Assembly: GCA_964460345.1 (NCBI GenBank)
Contig: CAYWRO010000026.1
Location: 1 to 43,002 of the forward strand
Direction: 5' to 3'
Source of the DNA: CAYWRO01 sp964460345
GTDB lineage: Bacteria > Planctomycetota > Phycisphaerae > Phycisphaerales > UBA1924
DNA: 43,002 bases
Shown here: positions 1-9,400 of the stretch, one piece after another
Numbering within the stretch: the stretch's first letter is position 1
Layout: each line of letters opens with the position of its first letter
The notes under the pieces: generated by a model
Told to the model about the DNA's origin: nothing
Databases searched by the model: none
Seen by the model: the letters and a program-made list of their open reading frames with translations, nothing else
Position numbers and translations under genes: made by a program

Positions 1-154
1 TGTCAACTACCCACCCCACCCAGCGCTATCCACTGTCCACTCTCAACTGTCAACTACCCGCCCCACCCAGCGCTATCCACTGTCCACTCTCAACTGTCAA
101 CTACCCACCCCACCCAGCGCTATCCACTGTCCACTCTCAACTGTCAACTGCCCG
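1..154. repeat. 47-bp tandem repeat, three full copies plus a partial
   Basis: The unit begins TGTCAACTACCC and starts again at 48, 95 and 142, so the period is 47 bp. The first three copies are almost identical; the fourth diverges after about 10 bases. Each unit itself contains the related words TGTCAAC, TGTCCAC and CTCAACTG, so it is internally repetitive. The array begins at the window edge and its true length is unknown. It has no coding potential worth claiming and lies upstream of the restriction-modification operon. Confidence 0.9.
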
Positions 155-270
155 CCCGCTCGCCGCCACGCAGGTGGCAGCCCGCCATCCCCCAGTCTCC
201 CCAGCTTCGCACGCCGCGCCAGGGTTTTCCCTTAATCCGGGTAGGAAGGTGGCATCGTTGTCGTAGTTTC

Positions 271-279
271 TGTTATACT
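271..279 (+). promoter_or_regulatory. Candidate extended -10 promoter for the hsd operon
   Basis: TGTTATACT fits the extended -10 pattern TGnTATAAT with one mismatch and sits in a locally AT-richer patch (241-300) in otherwise GC-rich DNA. No good -35 box is seen at the usual spacing, which is tolerable for an extended -10. It would give a leader of about 130 nt before the hsdM start at 413. This is a sequence match only. Confidence 0.4.
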
Positions 280-345
280 GGCCCGTTGCGGTGGAAATCT
301 GATCACGCCACGGGTGCTCCGAGTTCGGGCCGCGCGATCGTCGCG

Positions 346-409
346 GCTCGCATCGCTTGAGGCCCGTGCCTGGCCCTGCGGCCGCCGGCTGACTTGAAGC
401 GATGCGAGC
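346..409 (+). promoter_or_regulatory. 13-bp perfect inverted repeat over the hsdM translation start
   Basis: GCTCGCATCGCTT at 346-358 is exactly complementary to AAGCGATGCGAGC at 397-409, separated by 38 nt. The right arm ends three bases before the hsdM ATG at 413, in the place where a Shine-Dalgarno sequence should be, and none is visible. A four-codon reading frame (ATG at 402, stop 414-416) lies in the right arm and overlaps the hsdM start as ATGA. The repeat could be an operator or an mRNA hairpin limiting hsdM translation; neither is proven. Confidence 0.55.
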
Positions 410-412
410 GCC

Positions 413-2542
413 ATGAAGACACAGTTTCAAGACAAGGTCAACTTCATCTTCTCGATCGCCAACCTCCTGCGCGGGCCGTACAAGCCCAACCAGTACGGGA
501 AGGTCATCCTGCCGCTCACCGTGCTGCGGCGGCTGGACTGCGTCCTCGCCCCCACGCGGGCCAAGGTGCTGGAAGCCGCGGCGAAGCACAAGGACAAGGC
601 GCCCGAAGCCCGGGAACGGATCCTCAACCGCGTCGCCGGTCAGCAGTTCCACAACACCAGCAAGCTCGACTTCAAGGCGCTCACCGCCGACGCAAACAAC
701 ATCGCGGCGAACCTCACGAAGTACATCAAGAGCTTCTCTCCGCGGGCCCGGGCCATCCTCGACCACTTCGCGTTCCAGGAACACATCCAGAAGCTTGACG
801 AGGCCAACCGCCTCTACCTGATCGTGCAGAAGTTCGCCGAGATCGACCTGCACCCGAAGACCGTGCCGCCGCAGGAGATGGGGTACATCTTCGAGGAGCT
901 GATCCGCAAGTACAACGAAGACGCCAACGAGACGGCGGGCGACCACTTCACGCCGCGCGAGGTCATCCGCCTCATGGTCAACGTCCTCTTCTGCGGGGAC
1001 GGCGACCGCCTCGTCAAGAAGGGCTTCGCTCCCTCCATCTACGATCCCACCTGCGGCACGGGCGGCATGCTGGCCGGCGCCGAGGACTACCTGCACGAGC
1101 ACTACCCGGACGTCCGCCCGGAGATCTTCGGCCAGGACTACAACCCGGAGTCGTACGCCATCTGCGGCTCGGACATGCTCATCAAGGGGCACTCGATCGA
1201 GCACATCGTCTTCGGCAACGTCCTCGGCGACGGCAAGACCAGCGACGGCTTCCCGCGCGAGAAGTTCGACTACATGCTCGCCAACCCGCCCTTCGGCGTG
1301 GAGTGGAAGGCGGAGAAGGACACCGTCGAGAAGGAGGCCGCCCTCGGCGACGGCGGCCGCTTCGGTGCGGGGACGCCGCGCATCAACGATGGCTCGCTGC
1401 TGTTCCTCCAGCACATGATCTCAAAGATGAAAGCGCCGGAGAAGGGGGAAGGGGGGGAGGGCGGGCGGATCGCGATAGTCTTCAATGGCTCCCCGCTCTT
1501 CACCGGCGACGCCGGCTCCGGCGAATCGGAGATCCGCCGCTGGATCATCGAGAACGACTGGCTGGACGCGATCATCGCCCTGCCGAATCAACTCTTCTAC
1601 AACACCGGCATCTTCACGTATATCTGGATCGTCACCAACCGCAAGGCGCCGCACCGCCGCGGCAAGGTCCAGCTCATCAATGCCACCGAGTACTACGTGA
1701 AGATGCGCAAGAGTCTCGGCGACAAGCGAAACCGCATCGCGTACCCGACGGATGAGGAGCCCAACCTCCCCGACCACATCGGCCAGCTCACGCAGATCTA
1801 CGGTGACTTCAAGCACAACGATGAGCGGACGATCCAGTCCAACGGCGGCGAGATCACCGCCGTCGTCAGCAAGATCTTCGACAACACCGACTTTGCTTAC
1901 CGCAAGGTCACCATCGAACGCCCGCTGCGGCTGAAGTTCCAGGTGACGCCCGAGGGTCTCGACGCGCTGCGGGAGTCCACCACTTTTAAGAACCTCGTCG
2001 TCAGCAAGAAGAAGGACAAGAAGGCCAAGGCCAAGGACGAGGCTGAAGGACGCGAGCTTCAGGACCAGATCATCGCGGCCCTCCAGTCACTCGGCACGGA
2101 GCAGGTCTGGATGGACCGCGAGAAGTTCCTGCCGGATCTCGACCACGCGGCCATGATGGCAGGCATCGCCCTCCGCGCCCCCGTACGGCGCGCCATCGTC
2201 ACCGCCCTAGGGCAGCGCGATGAGCAGGCCGAAATCTGCCGCAACAGCGATGGCAACCCCGAACCCGACACCGAACTCCGCGACTACGAGTACGTCCCCT
2301 TCAAGGAAGACGTCGACGCCTACTTCGAGCGAGAGGTCAAGCCGTTCGTCCCGGACGCCTGGATCGATACGACGAAGCGCGACGCGAAGGAGGGGAAGGT
2401 CGGCATCGTCGGCTACGAGATCCCGCTGAACCGGCACTTCTACGTCTATCAGCCGCCGCGGCCGCTGGAGGAGATCGAAGCGGAGATCGCGGAACTGGAG
2501 AAGGCGATCGTGGCGGAGTTGAAGGAGGTGGTTGCGAGATGA
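413..2542 (+). CDS. hsdM: Type I restriction-modification system methyltransferase subunit HsdM
   Basis: Modification subunit of a type I restriction-modification complex; it transfers a methyl group from S-adenosylmethionine to adenine N6 within the site read by HsdS. The N-terminal helical HsdM_N-type domain (about residues 5-135) is followed by the N6-adenine methyltransferase domain. Motif I is DPTCGTGGML from residue 211 and the catalytic motif IV NPPF is at 291-294. At 709 aa it is longer than many HsdM proteins (about 500 aa), with a charged Lys-rich linker near residues 530-545 and a C-terminal extension. It is the first gene of the operon and its stop overlaps the next start as ATGA. 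The start was chosen because it begins directly with the conserved N-terminal domain; there is no clear ribosome site, and the start lies beside a 13-bp inverted repeat. Confidence 0.95.
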   Translation: MKTQFQDKVNFIFSIANLLRGPYKPNQYGKVILPLTVLRRLDCVLAPTRAKVLEAAAKHKDKAPEARERILNRVAGQQFHNTSKLDFKALTADANNIAANLTKYIKSFSPRARAILDHFAFQEHIQKLDEANRLYLIVQKFAEIDLHPKTVPPQEMGYIFEELIRKYNEDANETAGDHFTPREVIRLMVNVLFCGDGDRLVKKGFAPSIYDPTCGTGGMLAGAEDYLHEHYPDVRPEIFGQDYNPESYAICGSDMLIKGHSIEHIVFGNVLGDGKTSDGFPREKFDYMLANPPFGVEWKAEKDTVEKEAALGDGGRFGAGTPRINDGSLLFLQHMISKMKAPEKGEGGEGGRIAIVFNGSPLFTGDAGSGESEIRRWIIENDWLDAIIALPNQLFYNTGIFTYIWIVTNRKAPHRRGKVQLINATEYYVKMRKSLGDKRNRIAYPTDEEPNLPDHIGQLTQIYGDFKHNDERTIQSNGGEITAVVSKIFDNTDFAYRKVTIERPLRLKFQVTPEGLDALRESTTFKNLVVSKKKDKKAKAKDEAEGRELQDQIIAALQSLGTEQVWMDREKFLPDLDHAAMMAGIALRAPVRRAIVTALGQRDEQAEICRNSDGNPEPDTELRDYEYVPFKEDVDAYFEREVKPFVPDAWIDTTKRDAKEGKVGIVGYEIPLNRHFYVYQPPRPLEEIEAEIAELEKAIVAELKEVVAR

Positions 2543-2997
2543 AGGTTTTCATTTCCTACAGCGTGCAAGACCTCAAACTGGTCGAGTTCATCGCGGAGCA
2601 GATCAAGCCGCACGCCGAGGCGGTCTACTGGAGCCGTGATCGAGTTCCCGGCCAGGACGCTTGGGCCACCATCCACGGGTGGATCGATGCCTCTGGCTGC
2701 GTCATCGCCGTGCTCACCGACAACGTCGTCCAACGCGGCGAGGCCGTCCATCAGGAGATCGGGTATGCCAAGGGCAAAGGGAAGATGGTCATCCCCCTGG
2801 TCGGCCCGGATGTTCCCCGCGACCGGCTCGGATCCCTGCACGGGATCACGTACCTACCCCTTGATTCCGATCGCTTCCCGGACGCGATGAATCGGCTCAA
2901 GGAGACGCTCGCGGGACTGGCTAAGAACCGGCAACAGCAGGCATGGGCCGTGGCAGGACTGGTAGGTCTTGCCATCTGGGCGCTTGCGGAGGGATGA
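2539..2997 (+). CDS. TIR-domain protein with C-terminal membrane segment
   Basis: A 152-aa protein. It opens with KVFISYSVQD, the typical first strand of bacterial TIR domains. The domain continues to about residue 125, with VIAVLTDN near residue 55 and EAVHQEIGYAKGKGKMVIPL at 68-87; Glu73 is in the position of the catalytic glutamate of NAD-consuming TIR enzymes. Residues 135-150 are hydrophobic and could form a single C-terminal membrane anchor. A perfect AAGGAGGT ribosome site at 2522-2529 and the ATGA overlap with hsdM make the start secure and show co-translation. Bacterial TIR proteins often act as NADase effectors in abortive-infection defence; here that role is inferred from family and from its place inside a type I R-M operon. 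A structural or scaffolding TIR role cannot be excluded. Confidence 0.85.
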   Translation: MKVFISYSVQDLKLVEFIAEQIKPHAEAVYWSRDRVPGQDAWATIHGWIDASGCVIAVLTDNVVQRGEAVHQEIGYAKGKGKMVIPLVGPDVPRDRLGSLHGITYLPLDSDRFPDAMNRLKETLAGLAKNRQQQAWAVAGLVGLAIWALAEG

Positions 2998-3004
2998 TCG
3001 TTCG

Positions 3005-4213
3005 ATGATCGCGAAAGCCCTGGACCAACTCACCGCCGCCGATCTCGACGCGCTTGTCGCTAACTCCATCGAGGAGGGGCGGGAACTGGAGTTCAAGCGC
3101 GATCTGCCCGGCTCTGCCGACGCGGACAAGCGAGAACTGTGCGCGGACGTGTCGTCCTTCGCCAATACGTCCGGCGGCTATCTCCTTTTCGGCGTCGAGG
3201 AGACCGCCGGTGTCGCCACCGCGGTCCCCGGGCTGACGATCGATGCCGATGCGACGATCCTGCGACTGGAGCAGATTCTCACGGCAGGCGTCGATCCACC
3301 GATTCCGGGCCTTGCGTGTCGCGCTGTTCCGACAACTGCCGGGACGGTAGCGATCGCCATACATGTGCCGCGTAGCTGGCGGATGCCGCACCTCGTGAAG
3401 CACGCCGGGTCTTTCCGAATGTACGCTCGGACGAGCCGCGGCAAGCAGCCGCTTGACGCCCAGGAGATCCGGCGGGCCTTCGAGAGCGCAACCAGCGCCG
3501 TAGAAGTCATCAGGCGATGGCGCGAGGAACGCATCGCCAAAATCCTCGCTGACGACACCCCCGTCCCCTTGCAGCCGGGGGCCAAGATGGTCCTGCACCT
3601 CGTGCCCCTTGAGTCGCTTGCTGATCCCTTTCGCATTCCTGCCGCCAAACTGGATGGCAAAGCCATTCCGTTTCAGCCGCTCGGCGCCAGCAGCTGGGAT
3701 CACCGGATCAATCTCGATGGGTACGTTACCCACGGCGGCCGCCCATACCAGGCGACCGACGGGGCGGAGCAGTCCTACTGCCAGGTGTTCCGCTCGGGCC
3801 GTATCGAGGCGGTGTATTCCGGTCTCGTTCGTGAGCCCAAGGGCACTCCCGTTATCGCATCCATCTGGTACGAGAAGGTGGTGCTCGAAGCGACCGCGCG
3901 GTATCTCAAATCTCTGGTGGATCTGAACGTGAGCCATCCCGTCGTGGTCATGCTCTGCTTCCTTGGAGCAAGGGGCGCGTACATGTCGGTGGACATACGC
4001 TATTTCGGCGCTGCCCACCCGATCGACCGCGATGTCGTTCTCGTCCCCGACGTCGTGCTCGAGGATCCGCCAACGGACCTGCCCCGGGCCTTGCGCCCGA
4101 TGTTTGATGCAGTGTGGAACGCCTGCGGCATCGCCCAGTCGCTGAACTATGACCAGAAGGGCAACTGGGCGGCGGATCACCTTGCCGACGTGCCGAGGGA
4201 GATCATCCAGTGA
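3005..4213 (+). CDS. AlbA_2 (Schlafen-type) domain protein
   Basis: A 402-aa protein. Residues about 18-150 match the AlbA_2/Schlafen nucleic-acid-binding family: EGRELEFKRDLPGS, then ELCADVSSFANTSGGYLLFGV, then a region ending SFRMYARTSRGKQPLDAQEI. The remaining 250 residues form a domain I do not recognise. They include a hydrophobic stretch (HPVVVMLCFLGARGAYMSV) that looks more like a buried beta-sheet than a membrane span. The ATG at 3005 is preferred because GGAGGG precedes it at 2988-2993 and the homologous region starts soon after; an in-frame codon at 2969 lies inside the TIR gene. It is 7 nt downstream of the TIR gene. Proteins of this class recur in type I R-M loci, with a proposed role in nucleic-acid sensing or RNA cleavage. 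The exact function here is unknown. Confidence 0.8.
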   Translation: MIAKALDQLTAADLDALVANSIEEGRELEFKRDLPGSADADKRELCADVSSFANTSGGYLLFGVEETAGVATAVPGLTIDADATILRLEQILTAGVDPPIPGLACRAVPTTAGTVAIAIHVPRSWRMPHLVKHAGSFRMYARTSRGKQPLDAQEIRRAFESATSAVEVIRRWREERIAKILADDTPVPLQPGAKMVLHLVPLESLADPFRIPAAKLDGKAIPFQPLGASSWDHRINLDGYVTHGGRPYQATDGAEQSYCQVFRSGRIEAVYSGLVREPKGTPVIASIWYEKVVLEATARYLKSLVDLNVSHPVVVMLCFLGARGAYMSVDIRYFGAAHPIDRDVVLVPDVVLEDPPTDLPRALRPMFDAVWNACGIAQSLNYDQKGNWAADHLADVPREIIQ

Positions 4214-4348
4214 GTGAGGAAGACTGCGCCACGAACCTCGCCGGAAATCCGCGGATGGCCTTGGAACTGGCTTTCAGACGCGAGCCGGAGCAGCCGCCGG
4301 GCCAGCGCAGGTTTAGCACCAATTGACAGATCACCCCCGTTGCCGATC

Positions 4349-5812
4349 ATGCTGAGCGATCCAACTATCACCGATGCCGTCCCGCCGCCCGATGCGGCGC
4401 CAGAGGCGCTGTTTGACGCGGCCGAGGCGCTGGAGGAGGTCGGCGAAGGGGTGCGGCGGTTCCCGGCGTATCCGGAGTACAAGGCCACGGGAATCGATTG
4501 GCTCGGGAAGGTGCCCTCGCACTGGCGCATATTCCGGGCAAAGTGGTCCGTGCTTGACTGCCGTAACGGCATCTGGGGTGCCGAGCCCGATGGGGAGAAC
4601 GAAATCGCGTGCATCCGCGTGGCCGACTTCGACCGCCAGACACTCCGCGTCGATGCGTCTTCCCCCACGATGCGCTCAGTGTCGGCCTCCGAGCGTCGCC
4701 GGCGCCTGTTGTCCGCTGGTGATCTACTTTTGGAGAAATCGGGCGGCGGCGATCTTCAGCCGGTCGGCGCTGTGATGGTGTTCGACCACGACATCCCCGC
4801 GGTGTGCTCGAACTTTGTGGCCCGCATGCCGGTGGCGGAAGGGTACGACACCTGGTATCTGGCCTATCTGCATCACCACCTCTACACCGGCCGCGTGAAC
4901 GCGCGCTCGATCAAGCAATCCATCGGCATCCAGAACCTAGATGCACGGCAGTACCTTGATGAGCGGGTGGTCCATCCCCCCCTCGACGAGCAGCGGGCCA
5001 TCGCGGCGTTCCTGCGGCGGGAGACGGCGAAGATCGATGCGCTGGTGGCCAAGAAGCGGCGGCTGATCGAACTGCTGCGGGAGAAGCGCACCGCCCTCAT
5101 CAGCCACGCCGTCACCAAAGGCCTCAACCCCGACGCCCCCATGAAGCCCTCCGGCATCGACTGGCTCGGTGATGTGCCGAAGCACTGGGAGATTCCGCCC
5201 CTGTACGCCCGCTACATCGTGCAACTAGGGAAGATGCTCGACGAAAAGAAGATCACCAAGACGCATCTGGTGCCGTACCTTCGGAACGTCGACGTTCAAT
5301 GGGATCGGATCAACGTCGATGACCTGCCGGAGATGGACATCGAAGAACGGCAGTACGACCGCTTCACGGTCCGCCGCGGCGATTTGCTCGTCTGTGAAGG
5401 CGGCGAGGTCGGACGCTGCGCCTTCTGGAACGATGACCTGCGGCGCTGCGGCTTTCAGAAGGCGATCCACCGCCTTCGCCCCCGCAATCGGGCTCAGGAC
5501 AACCCCCGCTTCCTGTTCTACGTCATGTACGCTGCGGCACACGGAGAAGTCTTCGTGTCGGGCGGCAATCCGAACACGATTCCCCACCTCACGGCCGAGA
5601 AGCTGCGTGTCTACCGATTCGCCTTTCCCCCGCGCGAGGAGCAGGACGCCATTGTCGCGAGCTTGGATCGCGACTCAGACCGGCTGACGCGTCTCGTCGG
5701 GCACGTAGAGGCCGCAGTGAGCCGCCTTGCCGAGTACCGCTCGGCCCTGATCTCCGCCGCGGTGACGGGCAAGCTTGACCTTCGCGAGGCAGCGGCGGAT
5801 GAGGTAGGGTGA
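4349..5812 (+). CDS. hsdS: Type I restriction-modification specificity subunit HsdS
   Basis: Target-recognition subunit, 487 aa from this start. It shows the two-repeat architecture of HsdS. TRD1 starts at YKATGIDWLGKVPSHW and ends in a helical conserved region (DEQRAIAAFLRRETAKIDAL, then EKRTALISHAVTKGLNPDA). TRD2 starts at MKPSGIDWLGDVPKHWEI and ends with REEQDAIVASLDRDSDRLTRL, then RSALISAAVTGKLDL. Each TRD should read one half of a bipartite site. The frame is open from a GTG at 4214, directly after the previous stop, but the 45 residues this would add look non-coding. The ATG at 4349 starts an acidic N-terminal extension before TRD1 and has no clear ribosome site, so the start is uncertain. 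It leaves a 135-nt gap in an otherwise tightly packed operon. Confidence 0.93.
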   Translation: MLSDPTITDAVPPPDAAPEALFDAAEALEEVGEGVRRFPAYPEYKATGIDWLGKVPSHWRIFRAKWSVLDCRNGIWGAEPDGENEIACIRVADFDRQTLRVDASSPTMRSVSASERRRRLLSAGDLLLEKSGGGDLQPVGAVMVFDHDIPAVCSNFVARMPVAEGYDTWYLAYLHHHLYTGRVNARSIKQSIGIQNLDARQYLDERVVHPPLDEQRAIAAFLRRETAKIDALVAKKRRLIELLREKRTALISHAVTKGLNPDAPMKPSGIDWLGDVPKHWEIPPLYARYIVQLGKMLDEKKITKTHLVPYLRNVDVQWDRINVDDLPEMDIEERQYDRFTVRRGDLLVCEGGEVGRCAFWNDDLRRCGFQKAIHRLRPRNRAQDNPRFLFYVMYAAAHGEVFVSGGNPNTIPHLTAEKLRVYRFAFPPREEQDAIVASLDRDSDRLTRLVGHVEAAVSRLAEYRSALISAAVTGKLDLREAAADEVG

Positions 5813-5816
5813 GTCG

Positions 5817-6446
5817 ATGAGCCATGACGAGCTAAGCGATGATGCAGCAAAGGAAGTGCTCCGCGGGTGGCCGCAGCGACCAACGAAGTGGTTCCGCACA
5901 GCACAGACCACCGGCTTCTGGCTGCGCGCCCAACCGCCCGACGGCCATACGGCCGGGCCGAAGCTCGTCATGCCGGGTGCAACCGAGTTCGCTACGCAGC
6001 CCGATGGCTTGTGGCTGTGGTTTGGCGAACTCGACTTTGTAGACGTCATCGCTGTGGAGGTCTGTCGCGGTCAACGAGATCAGAACCTCAACGATAAGCG
6101 CTCCCGCTACATGCCCACGACGCACGCGTTGCTTGTGGCATGCTCGCGCGCCTGGCTCACGGCGGAAATCGGGGTCTACCGTGGTCGCGAGGCCCGATGG
6201 AAAGCGTGTGACACCATCACCAAGGAACCCACCAGCAACGTACGGCTGCCGGTTCGGCACGTGCGCGTTCTATACGCCCTACCCAATCGTCTGTATGATC
6301 CCTGGCTCAGAAGCGTGACGCCTGCTGCTCACGAATATTTCTGTCGCCATTCGTCGCTACGCAGCCATACTGCCCCGGGCTTTCGGGCATTCCTGAACCG
6401 GATGCTGCCTGGCACTCAGTTCTATACACCGCCTGAGAGGTCGTGA
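5817..6446 (+). CDS. Unrecognised protein inside the hsd operon
   Basis: A 209-aa soluble protein with no signal peptide or membrane segment; I do not recognise the family. Visible features are a Trp-rich N-terminus (RGWPQRPTKWFRTAQTTGFW), a beta-rich middle with FVDVIAVEVCRGQRDQNLND, and a strand with a Cys (HALLVACSRAWL). The middle resembles the strand carrying the acidic residues of PD-(D/E)xK-like folds, but the expected ExK reads EVC here, so a nuclease claim is not supported. It starts 4 nt after hsdS behind a purine-rich AGGTAGGGTGAG, and its stop is 2 nt before the preferred hsdR start. It is therefore co-transcribed with the R-M genes and probably works with them. Confidence 0.75.
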   Translation: MSHDELSDDAAKEVLRGWPQRPTKWFRTAQTTGFWLRAQPPDGHTAGPKLVMPGATEFATQPDGLWLWFGELDFVDVIAVEVCRGQRDQNLNDKRSRYMPTTHALLVACSRAWLTAEIGVYRGREARWKACDTITKEPTSNVRLPVRHVRVLYALPNRLYDPWLRSVTPAAHEYFCRHSSLRSHTAPGFRAFLNRMLPGTQFYTPPERS

Positions 6447-6448
6447 TC

Positions 6449-9400
6449 ATGCCGGCCAACTACAAAGAGATCGCCTTTGAAGCAGCCATCGAGCACCACC
6501 TCCTCACCAACGGCGGCTACACCAAGGCGGACCCCGCCAACTTCGACCGCGACCGCGCCCTCGATCCGACGATCCTGATCCCCTTCATCCAGAAGACCCA
6601 ACCAGCAAACTGGCAGGCGATCGAGAAGCTGCACGGCCCCAGCGCGACCGAGGTGCTGCTGGATGATCTGTGCAAGGCCATGGACACGCGGGGTTCGCTG
6701 GACGTTCTCCGCCACGGCTTCAAGTGCTACGGCAAGCAGTTCCACATCGCGTACTTCAAGCCCGCCCACGGGCTGAACCCGGACACGCTGGCGCTGTACG
6801 AGGCCAATGTCCTGACTGTGACGCGGCAACTGCGTTACAGCACGAAGAATGAGAACGCGATCGACCTGGTGTTGAGCGTGAACGGGCTGCCGGTGGCGAC
6901 GGCGGAACTGAAGAACCCGATGACGGGCCAGACGGTGAACCATGCCCGGCACCAGTACCAGCACGGCCGCGACCCGCGCGAGTTGATCTTCCAGTTCAAG
7001 AAGCGGGCGCTGGTGCATTTCGCCGTGGACCCGGACTGGGTCTTCATGACGACGAAGCTGAGCGGGACGAGCACGTACTTTCTGCCGTTTAATCTGGGCG
7101 GCGGGGAGAAGGGGACGGGCGCGGGAAACCCGGAGCGTGACGGCAAGCACCGGACGTGGTACCTGTGGGAGCAGGTGTGGCAGCGCGATTCGTGGATGGA
7201 CATCCTGGCGCGGTTCCTGCACCTGGAGGTGAAGGAGAAGCGGATCGATGGTCGGGTGATCAAGAAGGAAACGATGGTGTTTCCCCGGTATCACCAGTTG
7301 GACGTGGTGCGTGACCTGGAGCACGATGCGCGGCGCAATGGGCCGGGCAAGAACTACCTGATCCAGCACTCGGCGGGGAGCGGCAAGAGCAACTCGATCG
7401 CGTGGCTGGCCCACCGGCTGGCGTTTCTGCACGATGAGAAGGATGGGAAGGTTTTTGATTCCGTGGTGGTGATCACGGACCGTGTGGTGCTGGACCAGCA
7501 GCTTCAGGACACGATCTACCAGTTCGAGCACAAGCACGGGGTGGTGCAGAAGATCGACGAGAACACGGCCCAGCTCGCCAGGGCGCTGCGGGGCGGCGTG
7601 CCGATCATCATCACGACGCTGCAGAAGTTCCCCTTTGTGACGGAGCAGATCAGGAAGCAGGCGGAGGAGGAGGCGAGGGAGAAGGGCTTGCCGCCGCCGC
7701 CGGAGGATGCGCTGACGCTGCCGGGGAAGCGCTACGCGGTGATCATCGACGAGGCGCACAGTTCGCAGTCGGGCGAGACGGCGACGGAGTTGAAGGCGGT
7801 GCTCGGGGGCGATCACATCCGTCAGAAGGCGAAGGAGGAGGCCGAGGCGCAGGGGCTCGAGGAGGATTACGAGGAGCAGATTCTTCGGACGATGGCCAAG
7901 CGCGGTCGGCAGCCGAACATCAGCTTCTTCGCCTTTACGGCGACGCCGAAGCACAAGACGCTGGCGGTCTTCGGGACGCCGGGCGGGCCGGACATGCCGC
8001 CTGGAGCGTTTCACCTGTACAGCATGCGCCAGGCGATCGAGGAGGGGTTCATCCTTGACGTGCTCAAGAACTACACCACGTACAAGGCGTACTTCGGCCT
8101 GATCCAGAAAGCCGAGACGGATCCGATGGTCGAGAAGCGCAAGGCGGCCAAGGCGCTGGCGCGCTTCATGCACATGCACCCGCACAACCTGGAGCAGAAG
8201 ACGGAGGTGATGATCGAGCACTTCCGGGCCCACACGCGGCACAAGATCGGCGGCAAGGCCAAGGCGATGGTGGTGACGGGCTCGCGCCTGCACGCCGTGC
8301 GCTACAAGCAGGCGTTTGACAAGTACATCCGCGAGAAGGGGTACACGGACATCGTCACGCTCGTGGCGTTCTCGGGAGCGGTGGTCGATGACCTGGATCC
8401 GGAGACCACGCACACCGAGAGCAGCATGAACAAGGGAATCGGGGGGCGCGAGATCCCGCGGAAGTTCGACACGGATGAGTACCAGATCCTGATCGCGGCG
8501 GACAAGTTCCAAACGGGGTTTGATCAGCCCCTGCTGCACACGATGTACGTGGACAAGCGCCTCGCGGGGATTCAGGCGGTTCAGACGCTGTCGCGTCTGA
8601 ACCGGACGCACCCGGGCAAGGAAGATACGTTCGTGCTCGATTTCTACAACGAGCGCGAGGAGATCCTCAGGCCGTTTCAGGACTACTACGAGACGACGAC
8701 GGTTGGGGACGAGGCGGACCCGGCGCGCATGTATGCGCTGCAGTCGGAGCTGAATGCATCCGGGATCTACACCCGCGAGGAGATGGAAGAGTTCTGCCGC
8801 GTGTTCTTCGCGAAGCGAGCCCGGCAGTCGCCAAGCGATCACGCAAGGATGAATGCGGTTTTGGATGCGGCGGTCGAGCGATTCAAGGCGTTGAAGGATG
8901 AGTTGAGGCCGACGCTGACGGAGAAGGAGTGGCAGGAGGAGAAGGAGAAGGCGCAGGAGGCGTTTCGGCGCACGCTTCAAGCATTCCGAGGGCTGTACTC
9001 ATTTCTCTCGCAGGTGATCCCGTATCAGGACTCTGACCTGGAGAAGCTCTATACGTTCGGCCGGTTCCTGCTGACGAAGCTGCCGCGGCCGGATTCGGGC
9101 CCGGCGTACCAGTTTGATGAAGAAGTGGCCCTGAAGTACTACCGGCTGCAGAAGATCAGCGAGGGGTCGATCGACCTGCAATCCGGCGTCGGTGGCGAAC
9201 TGAAGGGGCCGGCGGACGTGGGGACCGGGCGGCCCGGGGATGAGGAGGTCGAGCTTTCGACGATCATTGAGATGCTCAACGAGCGATTCGGCACCGACTT
9301 CAAGCCGGCGGACCAGCTGTTCCTGGATGCGGTACGTGAAGATGCGATCGCCAGCGAGGAACTGCGCGATGCGGCGGCCGCGAACTCGATGGACAACTTC

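Noticed and set aside
4214..4348. GTG start of hsdS directly after the preceding stop
   Set aside because: It is possible because GAGGGAG lies 12 nt upstream, but the added 45 residues look random and the protein-like sequence begins at 4349. Kept as an alternative.
6422..8980. Long minus-strand frame of 852 codons opposite hsdR
   Set aside because: It is antisense to a gene with intact type I restriction motifs, its predicted protein is a low-complexity Arg/Leu/Val/His mixture, and it has no ribosome site. High GC content explains the lack of stops.
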